A stretch of 64,000 bases of DNA from Lasiodiplodia sp. COLG20 (taxonomy: Eukaryota; Ascomycota; Dothideomycetes; Botryosphaeriales; Botryosphaeriaceae). The notes under the pieces were generated by a model, which had not been told where the DNA came from, searched no databases, and saw only the letters and a program-made list of their open reading frames with translations. Location: NCBI GenBank assembly GCA_009801085.1, contig VNWV01000002.1, positions 4,278,001 to 4,342,000 on the forward strand, in the 5' to 3' direction. A program made the position numbers and the translations under genes. Position 1 is the stretch's first letter. The number at the start of each line of letters is the position of its first letter. Positions 32,540 to 44,484 of the stretch are shown piece by piece.

Positions 32540-33549
32540 GTCTCGGGCTGGGCTGGTGGCAGGCGGCGAGCGGCGAGAGAAAGATGCAAACGGGGGGGCC
32601 TGGGGGGCCGCGTGGAATGCGATGAGTAGGAATACCGTCGTTTCAGGTGGACGAGCACGGTGATGCGTTGTCGCAGCGAGGGCAGGGCGATAAGCATCTG
32701 CTCGCACCGCGCTCCTGGCCGGGCGTAAGGCTGAACAGCGTTTTTTGGCTGGAAAGGTGGTCAACAGAAAGACCCCTAAAACACAGGGTTGTGCAGCCAC
32801 AGCTGCGAGCGAAGCTGCGCCTGCCGCCTGCCGCCACCGCCCAAGCCCGTCAACCAGCGGACGGCGCAGGCGAGCAGCATGAATGACAATCCCCCGCCTT
32901 GGCCGCTCCAAATTGAGATGCGCGCTCAGAGCCACCAAGCCGTCTCGAACGCCCTCACCATGGCGCAGCCCCTCCCACCCCAGCCTGACGCATGTTTGTT
33001 TGATTGCGCTTTCCCCGTCCCGCCGCTGGCGATCTCCGTATAATTAGAAACTCTGCCATACGACGACTCAGCTGCTCTCCTCGCAGAGACCAAAGTGCTT
33101 GCAACATTCGGCCCCGCCAAACACTTCAGTTGAGCATGGCATGTGAAAGTCGGCGCGATCGCCGCCCAGAGCAAACCAGCCTCTCTTGGCAAATCACCGT
33201 TCCACACGTCGCACTGGGCACGCATCTGTATTCAATGGGCTTTGAGCCGTTTATCATTCCTTAAAAGCAAAGTACATACAGTGCACGACACGTCGGCCGC
33301 GTCGCACTGTTCAGCAGGCTGTTAGAAGAGGGCGCACTAGGCGCGAGACGGCCCGCTGGAGCTGCCAGAAGGCCTGGCCGTCTTTTTTTGAACCACGACC
33401 CCACATCCACCGTCGTGTACCACATGAATTCCGGCTGATGACTGTGTTAGTCTCAAAACGTGACGCGAACGCCTTATTAGTCGCCAAGATAACCACTAAC
33501 ACGAAATGAACCCGGCCGAAAGAGGAAGAAGAAAGTGAGCTGCACCATC
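32540..33549. other. Spacer upstream of the 2EXR-like gene
   Basis: It contains the promoter of the 2EXR-like gene and the 3' end of the next minus-strand gene. No gene supported; open frames are compositional. Confidence 0.45.
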
Positions 33550-36500
33550 CTAGTGCACTGCTCCAGACGGCCGTCTGCCCCAAGGAGAGCTGGGCGAGTT
33601 GCTCTTGTTGCTGTTGCTCCAAGGGTGGCCCTGAGGCACATTGCCCGACGTCTTGCGCGGACGGGTCCCGCTGTTGCTGTTCTCACGCGGCGTCATGTTT
33701 CGTTTCTTGTTGTTGAAGCCAGACGGCTTGCGGCCCTGGTTGCGGCGCCTGGCCATGATCCTGGTCTTTACCGCGTCCGAAGCAGGCATGTGGATCGTGA
33801 TGATGAATCCCTGCGCGTTCTGTTCGCATTCTGCGATGGGGCTGAAGCTCGGGTCGATGCTGAAGGCGTCCGTCGTCTTGTAGAACCGCGATCCAGGGCG
33901 AGTGGCCGGCGGTGCAACGGGAGCAAGGCCGGCATTCATGTGCGGCTCCTTCGGAAGGCAGACAGTAGGCGCTGAAAACGCCTCCGGGACGCTCATCACA
34001 TCTTCGAAAGCCGACTTTGACACCGGGCTGGCATTATAGCCGGACGCGAACATGACCAGCGCCGGCTTGGACGGCAGTGAGACGGTGGCTCCAGCCCGAG
34101 GGCCTGTGTGGTCGTAGGGTGCCTTGCTTGCAGGCGCGACCGCAAGCGAAGTGGCTGGCTTTGGAGGTGAAGGCGCTGGTGCTGAAGCACGGCCGAGAAG
34201 ACCATTGATGCGCTCCTGCCAACCGGGCTGTTGGATGATTGGCTGAGAGCCAAGACGAGAGAATCCGGGCCTCGCAGGCATGATGACTGGGGACGACGAG
34301 TGAGACGCCGCCGGAGGTAGCTTGACCTTGATCTTCTGCGGTAGCTTCACAATCGGGTGTAACGCGTCTCCAGTGAAAACAGGGTGACTTGAAGTCTCGG
34401 GCGGCGGCGGGGAGTCGCCATTGAGTATCAGCTGCGAAACTGTCGCCTGAACTGCATCGAAGGCGTCTTGAGTGCGTGGGAAGAAGCGCGAGGAGCGATT
34501 GCCTGAAGCACCAGTCGAACCAGGTGAGGATTGAACTTTCTCGGAGCCAATCGGGCGAAGTGTAGACGGCTCGTCGCCAACAGAGGGTTTGTAAGGCTCG
34601 CCGAAAGGAATAGGCGTTGAACGCGACGATTGTTCGGAGTGGCTTGTGTGAGGCGCTTGCTCATCGGGCTTCGAGACGTTGTTAGGGTGAAGGTGGACGG
34701 TGCTCTTGGTCTCTAAGACGCGGCGACGATCCAGAGAGCCCTCGATGGCGGTCTGCTTGAACGTCTCATTGAAGGCGGGCAACGGCTTTCCACGGTTAGC
34801 CTGATAGTTTTCTTCGCGCCTGCGCGCAAGCTTTGCGTCGGACTCCGCAATCGAGCTAGCGCTCCAGGCCGAGACATCGAAAGCTGGACGAGGTGCTGGT
34901 TTGGGAGGCCCGATCGGGCCAGGAGCAACTGCGGCGGACGCCATTGCTGCCGGGGGGTGTGCGAAGGAATCCTGTGAGCGCAGGTCGGGTTGCGAAGCAA
35001 AGGTAGTAGAAGAAGAAGAAGAAGGTTGCTCAGCGGAGGGAGGGTGTGTGAAGCGTGGAGGTGAGGTAGGCAATTTAGTCGTGGCCGCGGGCGGCGCGAT
35101 CGGCCCCGGCGCCGCAGCTGGCGGTGCCTGCTGTGTATGGCCAAACGTGCCGTTACCGATGCCTCTTTCTTGATTCGGCGGGCCCCACACGTTGCGGCTA
35201 CGCAAAGGTGCCCACGGCGTGCCAGAAGCCACAGACGGCTTCCAGGCAGGCACTTTTTGCTCCAATTGCGGTGCCCCCTCGTCTGGCGTGCTCGCGCCGT
35301 CCGGCTGTGCCTTTGTGGCTTCTGCTGCCGGAGCAGCAGGCGACTTCGCCGGTGAAACTGCCTTACGCTCCGGTGACTTCACTTCCCGCCGTGATTGCTC
35401 CGAGGGCCTCAAGTGCTCGCCCGTCCTCTTCACAGGATGCGGCTGGTGGACCTTCATCATGCCATACTGCGCCACCTCACCTTCCGCTGTGGGTATAGGC
35501 GGCTTTGGAGGTGACTGAATAGTAGTCGGCTTCTGCTGGGCTTGCAGCGGTTCGCTACCAGCCGTTGGCGACTTTGGTTTATCAGCCTTAGATGGGGGCG
35601 GACCTAATGCTTCCAGCTTCAACCGCAGGCGCTCCTTCCGTGCTGCTTCCTCTTTTTCCTCTTCTTCTCGACGCTTTTGCTTCTCTGCCCTGGCTCGCTC
35701 GATTTTTTCCCGCATCATCTGCTCCTGGATTTTGACTTGTTCTTGGTAGGCAGCCATCGGGTTGGCACCGCCATTGACAGCATCAGGCGAAGCCGGGGAA
35801 CCTGCTACTGGCTGTGGCGATGCCGGCTGAACATGCGCTGCTACAGGAGAAGAGTGCTGTGTTAAGGAACCTTGGTGTGAGGTCGCAGGCGAAAGCCCCC
35901 GTTCGCCAACCCCGCTACGTTGGAAGCCACCTCTTGTCGGCATTGGCGGAGCCATGTCAGTCGTAGAATGGGAACTACGTCGGTCACGAACCATGGGTGG
36001 TACATCTCTGGTAAAGGACATTCTCCTACCACTCCCACCACTAACATTCGACGAAGTACGGCGGCGAGCCCAAGGCTCTTCGGGTACGCTAGATCTTGAA
36101 GTTTGAAAGGCCGCGGAAGGTTCTGCAGGACTTGGCTGGGATGGCCGCTGAAGGACGGACGGCTGGCGAATCGAAGAGTCTTGACGCGAGGGGCCTCGGC
36201 GAGTGTCCCTCACGGGCTCATATCGGCCGGATTGAGAATTGAACAACTCCCTGGGTCCCCGGTCATCCCGCCACGATCTGTTAAAGTCATCGGCCGCAAT
36301 CTCCTTGGCCGGCGAAGGGGCCGGAGGCAGAGCATCAAAGCCATGGGGATCTTTCTGCGAGAAGCGAGGAATCGGGGGATGCTCGGGCTGAGGATTAATA
36401 ACGACAGGTGAAACCCTCTCGACAGGCGGAAGCGGAGCCCAAGGAGATTTGGCAGGGGCAGGCGCTGGGGATTTCGATACTAAGGTCGGCTTTCCGCTGT

Positions 36501-37921
36501 CCGTCTGGCCCTTAGATAACAGTCCTCCTTGCCTGATTCCACCTGCAGCAGAATGCGCACCGGGCTTCAGAATTGTCTTGGTCCCTCCGGTCAGACTTGG
36601 CCCCGTGGAACTGGGCCTGGATAGTGACGGGGTGGTGGGCTTCGATTCCTCTGCGGGTTTATCCTCCTTCTTTGCCTCCGGCTTCGGTTCCTCCAAGGGG
36701 GGCGTTGGTTCGGCCGGTTTGACTGTCGATTTGGTACCATCCATCCACTCCACGGTTTCCGGCGCCCAGTTTTCATCCTCATCTTCATCAATGTCGGCCC
36801 ATTTTGACTCCTTTTGGTCTTCGTCCGCTTGTAATCTGGTAGCCATGTGGATGCCGAATTGTTGCTTTAGTTCTTCATCTGTGAATTGCTTTGGCGGAGG
36901 AGGTGGCGTTGCTGAACATTCCATTAATAATCATGCCTTGGAAAGGACCAGCTTTTGCGCACAACATACGTCTATTCTTATTCCAGACCATATTGGGGTC
37001 TGGCCCTGTTCCAGCTCCATTCAGCTTCGATAGGCTAGAGCGGCCAAGCGCACTACCAACGCCACTACCAGACTTCGCGACAAGTCGCGGCTTCGCTGTA
37101 GGTTGAGCGGGAACTGATGTTTGACTTATAGGAGCTGTTTTTCTTGGAGTTAGCAGCGTCCACGGGATTGCGCCGCACGAAAATACCTTTCTCCCCAACT
37201 TTGGCCGGTGTGGAAACCGCTGTCTTTGCAAGAAAGTGCTTCGTAACTGATACAGACTTGAAGGACGTGGGCTTCTTGACTGTTGATCTCGTGCCATCCT
37301 TTCCGGCCCGGCTTGTGTCCGTGTCCGACCCCCCACTCGTGTCAGCCGCGGATTGTGTACCGGAGGGGTCGTCCAAGGAGGGCAGCGGCGAAGCGGTACC
37401 ATTGGCGGTAGGTTCCTTGGGGGTTTCTGAGACAGCATCAGTAGCGGGCTGCCTTTGCGATCCATCAGGAATAGGCTGTGTTTGAGTCAGCGGAAGTCAC
37501 TACACAGGTCCCAGCCACCACAGCTTACCGAAGCCTTTGCCGCATCGCTCGGCTCGGAGGGATTTGTCGTGGGTGCAGGCGCACTGGAGGGCGTAGCGTT
37601 CGTGGAAGAGATCGCGGTTTGGTCTTGGTTGGAAGAGTTGGTGTCCGGAGCCGCGCCGGCGGACGATTCGTTGGTAGTTGTCGCATTAACGTCGATGGGC
37701 GAGGGGCCACCCATCGACTGTGCTTCGTTTACCACATCGTGGGTGATCTGCTCTGCCATAACAAGTCGCGAAACTGTATCGGCAGAAGATGCGCCGTCAG
37801 AACCGGTGTCTTTGTCTGCTGATGCGGGTGCTTGTGCTGGAGAGGTGATGGCGCTGCTAGCATGGGAGCCCTCGGCTGCCGGACCGGGACTGCATGCGCG
37901 GGCAGCAGAAGAGCGCGGCAT
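33550..37921 (-). CDS. Large proline/serine-rich protein of unknown function
   Basis: Four exons, 37921-37529, 37475-37187, 37134-36970 and 36911-33550, giving 1402 residues. I do not recognise a named family. An ordered, probably conserved block spans the exon joins: SFKSVSVTKHFLAKTAV, then KPRLVAKSGSGVGS, then GPDPNMVWNKNRPTPPPPP, then FTDEELKQQFGIHMATRLQA and an acidic Trp-rich stretch (WADIDEDEDENWAPETVEW). The rest is disordered, rich in Pro, Ser and Ala, with a charged helix near the middle (EQVKIQEQMMREKIERARAE), a short patch FYKTTDAFSIDPSF, and a basic Asn/Arg-rich tail suggesting nucleic-acid contact. A scaffold or RNA-associated role is only inference. Translation could instead begin at 37759 (MAEQITHDVV). 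Confidence 0.75.
35003..35024. repeat. GAA/TTC trinucleotide microsatellite inside a coding exon
   Basis: Seven or so GAA-type triplets on the plus strand. In the minus-strand gene they encode a serine run in a disordered region, so length changes would keep frame. Confidence 0.75.
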
Positions 37922-38682
37922 ATATACCTATGGTCAAATCTTGGGAGTCGCCACGGGTAATGAGTATGCGCTTCCGCAAGGCGTCGAATGCTTGGCGATG
38001 GAGCAAGCTCACGCCGGGGTGGAGCTGCCGTCGGAAAAACGACGCGGCGTGGAGTGATGCGCGGGCTGGAAGCGGCCTGGGGACAAGAGAGGAGGGGCTT
38101 CGGGTGGGTGAAGCCGGGGCGGAAGAGGGAGAGCGGAGGCGTCGTGGCCTTAGATGCGCCGGGTTCGGAGGGCGAGGTGGTCGTTGAAGGGGAGGTCGCA
38201 GCTGGAGGCGTACAGTAGCCGGACGGATTGCGGCAGGGCACTCGCCGCCAAGCGCGTCAGCCCGCCTTCGCAACCAGCCTTACACGGGCGGTCACCAGCA
38301 CCAGCACCACCTGAACACGGGGGGATCTGAGCTCCTGCGCCTCCGTAGGCGATCGCTGCGGGTGCGCTCGTTGCATTCACTTCGCCAGCGTTCCGTCCCG
38401 TTAGTTCGACGATGCCCGCATGCGCGCTGTGCCTCACATGCATGACCCGCGCCGCCGTCGATCTAGCCGCGCAGGACAGGCGTTGCGACAGCCGACGTCA
38501 AGGCAAGGAGCACGCTTGCGCAACATGTCCTCGCGACGGAATCTCACGTTTTGCATTCACGAAACAACTGGCACAGGGGCTGACCCGGCGGAAAAGGCTT
38601 CAGTCTTGATGGCACATTCCAGGATATTTACACACTGCGACCGTCACCCACTGCTTTGCTTCTAGTCTAAACGCTCGCACCT
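37922..38682. other. Spacer upstream of the proline-rich protein gene
   Basis: Contains the promoter of the proline-rich protein gene (a TATATA run at 37921-37926 touches its start codon) and the 3' end of the ATP synthase subunit f gene. No gene seen. Confidence 0.4.
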
Positions 38683-39308
38683 CTAGTGGGCGTTGTTCTT
38701 GTGGTGGCCTGCAAATTCGTCAGATTGGAGTCGCCCCCAGCCAGAGCATGGCGTGAACTTACGCAGGTGGAAGTAGTAGTTCTGGGCGTAGCCGATGACG
38801 ATCAGACCGCCAATGAGGTGGACGAGGGCTGCTGCGGGTCAGAACAGAGCTTCTTCATGGGTGATGTCCAGTGGGAAATCTTACGCATGCCAGAAGGGTT
38901 CTTGCCAAAGTACCTGGCCTGGTACCTCTCGATGAGACCCTTGGGCTGCGGTGCCGGAGCGGGGCCGCGGGGGAGCTTCTCGTAGAAGCTTACGACGCGC
39001 TGCATACGGACAGCATCCTGAGCGCCGCCGATGGCCTTTTCCATCCGTCAGTCCAAACCCGTCACACAAGCCATGGGCTGCACTCCGCTACGCTACGCAG
39101 TCGCGGGTTTGCCGGCTTTTCTTGGAGGACCGATGTCGCAGTTCTAGTCGGAGGCCCATCGGGGGCAGCATTGGGGCAGCGGCAGGTTACTTACACTCGG
39201 GGAAGCGATCTGGAAGGGTCAGTCAGTGATGGTTCTGCGCGATTCAACAGCCGGACGTACCTTAGGAGGAATGAGGGTCGAAAGACCGCGCTTAGTGATG
39301 TAGCTCAT
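38683..39308 (-). CDS. ATP17: Mitochondrial F1F0-ATP synthase subunit f
   Basis: Five exons: 39308-39261, 39209-39195, 39035-38885, 38831-38763 and 38708-38683, giving 102 residues, the usual length for yeast Atp17. The N-terminus MSYITKRGLSTLIPPK is a short mitochondrial presequence-like segment. IGGAQDAVRMQRVVSFYEKL, then PRGPAPAPQPKGLIERYQAR and YFGKNPSG are the conserved matrix part. One transmembrane helix (LVHLIGGLIVIGYAQNYYF) and the tail HLRHHKNNAH complete it. Subunit f belongs to the Fo peripheral/dimerisation region of the inner membrane. Exon 2 is only 15 nt (IASPS). The gene is head to head with NDUFS4. Confidence 0.93.
39195..39209 (-). other. 15-nt microexon of ATP17
   Basis: Encodes five residues (IASPS) between a CCAG acceptor and a GTAAGT donor. 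Skipping it keeps frame but would remove part of the conserved segment next to IPPK. Confidence 0.8.
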
Positions 39309-39598
39309 CTCGAGAGGTCTGGCCTCGGTCAGCATCGGCATTGGTAGGCAAGAACGGAGAAATTGGAGTGCGGGCACCGTACATTGGCGTGGAGCGGAGA
39401 TGGTTGGGGTGTGTGCTGCGATAGCAAGCCGCAAAGGTCGATGAGGTCGCAGGAAGTGCTGCTGCGCTAAAACGGCGGCACTCGGTAGGTCTTGGCAGCC
39501 CTTCCTCCGGCGGCCCTGACCAGCGGCGACCTACATCACCTACCTACCCGCTCCGTGCCCATCCACCACGCCGCACTCTCGCACAACCCGTTCTAACG
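39309..39598. promoter_or_regulatory. Bidirectional promoter of ATP17 and NDUFS4 with three CCAAT boxes
   Basis: This 290-base spacer lies between two divergent oxidative phosphorylation genes. ATTGG (CCAAT on the minus strand) occurs at 39340-39344, 39362-39366 and 39383-39387, all in the same orientation and 22 and 21 bases apart, about two helical turns. CCAAT boxes bind the Hap2/3/5 (AnCF) complex, a known activator of respiratory genes in fungi. That these copies work is inference. Confidence 0.55.
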
Positions 39599-40364
39599 AT
39601 GCAGCGGGCATTGAACTCTCGGCTGCTCGCCGCAGCTTCGCGTCCCGTCGCCCAGCGCGCCTGCGCCCCTGCGCGCCGATTCTACAGCGCCAACACCGAG
39701 CCTACACCCGTCACCTCTCCCTCCGACAAGCCCGGTGTGCAGGCGGGCGATTCCTCGGTGGTGTCGAAAGAGGGTCCCTCTGAGGCCATGGCCAAACACA
39801 ATCCTGACTACAATGTGATCGTGGATTACCGCACCTCGTGAGCAGCCAATGGGAAGCGAGATAGATAATACCGGAGACTAATTGCGCTCAAGAACCTTCT
39901 CCCCCATCCCCAAGCGCGTCATGGACGGCAGCGAGCCTGGCGAAGTCGTCCCTGCCGCTGTTCTGTCGGGCGCTCCCGTCGATCTGCAGGCCCGCACTGT
40001 CCGGTACGCTGCACGCCGTCGATTAGTATTTACTGCATGCTGATGTGCTCCAAGCATTTACAAACCCACCAAGGCCGCCACCCAGTCTGGCGACTGGCAC
40101 TCGCACCACTGGCAGATGGACTGGGATCCTCTCTCCAAGGGTCACCGATGGGAGAACCCTCTGATGGGCTGGCAATCGTCCGCCGATTTCATGCAGGGCG
40201 AGCGCATGTTCTTCAAGAGCAAGGAGGATGCCATTGCCTTTGCTGAAAAGCAAGGCTACGAATACTTCGTTCAAGAGCCCAACGAGCGGAGGATCGTTCC
40301 CAAGGCGTATGCAAACAACTTCTTGCACAGCCCCAAGAAGCTTAAGACCATCCGGACGAAGTAA
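39599..40364 (+). CDS. NDUFS4: NADH:ubiquinone oxidoreductase NDUFS4-type (18/21 kDa) subunit
   Basis: Three exons, 39599-39837, 39893-40003 and 40055-40364, giving 219 residues. The N-terminus (MQRALNSRLLAAASRPVAQR, with RRFYSA at the probable cleavage zone) is a mitochondrial presequence. The mature part carries the NDUFS4 fold: RTVRIYKPTKAATQSG, then WQMDWDPLSKGHRWENPLMG, then WQSSADFMQGERMFFKSKED and the C-terminal KAYANNFLHSPKKLKTIRTK. NDUFS4 is an accessory subunit of respiratory complex I that stabilises the N-module. Its presence agrees with a filamentous ascomycete, since budding yeasts of the Saccharomyces type lack complex I. It is divergent from ATP17. Confidence 0.94.
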
Positions 40365-41295
40365 ATCCGAACCACATTGAGGTTTGTACATATCAAGCTA
40401 GCAGAAGTCCAGAAAGGCTTAGAAAAGCGAACTGGAAAATCACAATTGTTCTGAGGCAAGATCAAGAAAGATAGGAACATGCGGCAACAAGACTAGGGCG
40501 TGAGATCCACTGATAGCCATGTCGGTTCAATCGTGAGCAGGGGCTTAATTGTGCGAGTCTCCGAGTATGGGCTCTGGGAAATGAGTTCTGGAGAGTGGGA
40601 GATGAGTCTGAAGAACTGATTGTTCTATAAGCTTGCAATGCTTTGTAGTCTGTAGTGGACAAGTTTCTATCGCGACATCACATCATAGTCTGTCTATGGG
40701 TACTAGATATCGAAAAAGGCACTTTGCTATGCGTTGAAGCACTCCGGAATGTGTTGAGCTTCGGTATCTGGTTGAATTGCCTCGATTGTCCCACGCCAGA
40801 AATGTCTCATCGCAATTCCGCTTAGCGACAAGGCCCCTAGGCATCAGACTCAGTGACGCAAACAAGACCACGCAACCTAATCAATGCGACGCAAACAGAG
40901 CGTAGCGAATGGTTTGTAATTCAGAACTGAGCGAGATGAACCGTTCCTTTTCTTGTTCCCTCCCTAAACCTGCTGTCTGCGGGAGATAATTCTACGGCAC
41001 AGCCGGGTGATCAGCACGGTGCCGAATATAGCAATACTACAGGTCTTGACTGTGATCGCAGCAAGATGAGACAAATGTGTGCCAAACATACCCTTCATGT
41101 AACAGGCACTGTTGGCCTTCTAGTTGCTTGCATCTATGGTTACCCCATGCGTCTTTTGATCACTGTTTGCTTTCGACACGCTCTGTTCGTAATTTTTGAT
41201 TTGAGGCAGATCTCGGTAGCCCCTCCCCACTATCTCATATCGCAAGGCAGATCTACAATGACGTCTTTTATCTTCCCATTTCACTCTCCCTTAAA
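40365..41295. other. Convergent spacer between NDUFS4 and ARC1
   Basis: AT-richer DNA at the 3' ends of two converging genes. Nothing further recognised. Confidence 0.5.
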
Positions 41296-42633
41296 TTACC
41301 GAACCGTAGCACCCTTGAGCGTGGTGACGGTGCAGAGGCCGGTGGCAGTCTTCAGCTTACCCAAACCGGTCTTCTTCTCCGCGCCCTCGCCAGCAAGCTG
41401 GGGCACGTCGCCGACCTCGAAGCCAACCTCGAGGTTGTCAGTGGTGGTAAAGCCCGGCTGAAGCGTCTCCCAGACCTTCTTCTTGGGGTTGAGCACGCCC
41501 TCAGGCTCGCCCTCCCAGCCCTCGAAGAAGACGCGGTCGCCGGCCTTGGCATCGGCGGGCGGGTTGACGAGCTCGACGGGACCCTTGTGGCTGTCCTCGC
41601 CCTCGGCGACCTTGGGCGATGCCGCAAGCACCATAGCGCAAGACTTGATGCCGCGCATAGTGACAGGCTTAAGGTTACAGACAGCGACAATCTTGCGGTT
41701 TTGCATCTCCTCGAGCGGAATGAGGCCGTTCAAACCAGAGCAGACGGTACGAACAACCTGGCCCTCGTACTCGGAAGTGTTATCGGTGCCGGGTGCGTCA
41801 CCAACGGCAATGGTCGAGACGTACAGGCTGTCAGCATTGGGGTGCCTCTCAGCCTTCAGAATGTGACCCACGCGGAGATCAATGAGGGAAGGCGACAGCG
41901 GCTTCTCAGCAGGCGCAGCCTTCTGCGGCTTGGGCTGCTTCTCCTTCTTTTCCTTCTTCTTGCCCTCTTTGCCAGCACCAGCGGCCGCGGCAACAGCCTC
42001 GCCGGCCTTCTCGACCTTATCCTGGGCCTTCTTCTCCTTCTTGCTCTTAGCCTCGCCGCCAGTGGCAGAGGTGGGAGTAGCTCCGCCTGCTGCAGCCGCG
42101 GCAGCCTCCTTCTCCTTCTTCTTGCGCTCCTTCTCGGCCTTGGCATCGATGGGCTTGATGGTGAACTTGACGTCGTCCTGGTCGACTTTGACCTTCTCCT
42201 CCTCGCCGACCTTCAAACCGAAGACCGCGGCATTCTGAATGAAGTCGACGAAGCGCACGATGTGGTGGTAGCCCTGCTCGCCCGTCCTCTCCTCTGGCGA
42301 CCACTTCGAGACAACCGGGGCCAGCTTGGCGTACAGGGCAACATCAGCCACCGAGGGCTTCGCGCCGAGAAGGGTGGTACGAGTGGACAGGTGGGTGTTC
42401 AGTGAGGACAGGCGCTCGGCGCGCTTTGCCTCGTCCTCAGTGGCGGAGCCCACGTGCGAGGAGGTAATCAGCCATTGCGTGATCTCAGTCTTCTCGGCGT
42501 CGGTGTACTGGACGGTCTTGAAAATGGCGCTCGAGAGCTTGACGGCATCGGCGTCAGTAGCGGCTCCGGCGTCGGGGTACGAGCGCTGAAGGAGCGAGAG
42601 GACGGGCTCGTCGAACGAGGTAGCAGTAGCCAT
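41296..42633 (-). CDS. ARC1: tRNA-binding cofactor of aminoacyl-tRNA synthetases (Arc1/AIMP1 type)
   Basis: Single exon, 445 residues from MATATSFDEPVLSLLQRSYP. Residues 1 to about 150 form a GST-C-like domain (TTLLGAKPSVADVALYAKLA is typical), the part that binds synthetases in yeast Arc1. A long Lys/Glu/Ala-rich linker follows, then from about residue 245 an EMAPII/Trbp111-type OB-fold (LIDLRVGHILKAERHPNADS, LYVSTIAVGD, RTVCSGLNGLIPLEEM, VAVCNLKPVTMRGIKSCAMV) that binds tRNA. In yeast Arc1 delivers tRNA to methionyl- and glutamyl-tRNA synthetases in the cytosol. The frame stays open upstream to an ATG at 42822, adding 63 residues that look like a mitochondrial presequence. Confidence 0.92.
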   Translation of the reverse strand: MATATSFDEPVLSLLQRSYPDAGAATDADAVKLSSAIFKTVQYTDAEKTEITQWLITSSHVGSATEDEAKRAERLSSLNTHLSTRTTLLGAKPSVADVALYAKLAPVVSKWSPEERTGEQGYHHIVRFVDFIQNAAVFGLKVGEEEKVKVDQDDVKFTIKPIDAKAEKERKKKEKEAAAAAAGGATPTSATGGEAKSKKEKKAQDKVEKAGEAVAAAAGAGKEGKKKEKKEKQPKPQKAAPAEKPLSPSLIDLRVGHILKAERHPNADSLYVSTIAVGDAPGTDNTSEYEGQVVRTVCSGLNGLIPLEEMQNRKIVAVCNLKPVTMRGIKSCAMVLAASPKVAEGEDSHKGPVELVNPPADAKAGDRVFFEGWEGEPEGVLNPKKKVWETLQPGFTTTDNLEVGFEVGDVPQLAGEGAEKKTGLGKLKTATGLCTVTTLKGATVR

Positions 42634-43097
42634 GGTGCGGGCGGGGGTGAAGGCGGGGCGCAAAAGAGGCTGCGGCGGGCGTGATCGAAACGCAATTGCA
42701 GGGAAAATAGATGACGTGGATAGCTTGCTCGTCTGTAAGCGGGCGAATACGGTGCGATGCGCAGTTCTCAGGTGGGATGCGCTGGGGATGCGGCGGGGCA
42801 ACAATTTCGTGGTGGGCAGCATCGAGAATTGTCGGCGGGTGAGTCAAAGCGCGAACAAACTCCGACCGCCCAAAAAAACGCAGTCGTCATCAGCGGTTTC
42901 ATGGTGCCAGTGCGCCCATGCGCAGCAATCTATATTATTGATTCTATTTCATTTCTTTTGAAACTTGCGCCCGTTCGCAGCATACTAAAAAAACGCATGT
43001 TCCACTGCTAAACGTGACGCTGGTATACCAACGCACAATGCTAAAACGTACATCATCATATCTCCTGCTGCCTTGGCCAGCCCAGCTTAGCCAACGT
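42634..43097. other. Spacer between ARC1 and the UDP-glucose 4-epimerase gene
   Basis: The ARC1-proximal 189 bases are an in-frame extension of ARC1 that may be translated. The rest is 5' of ARC1 and 3' of the epimerase gene. Confidence 0.45.
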
Positions 43098-44484
<1,387 letters not shown>

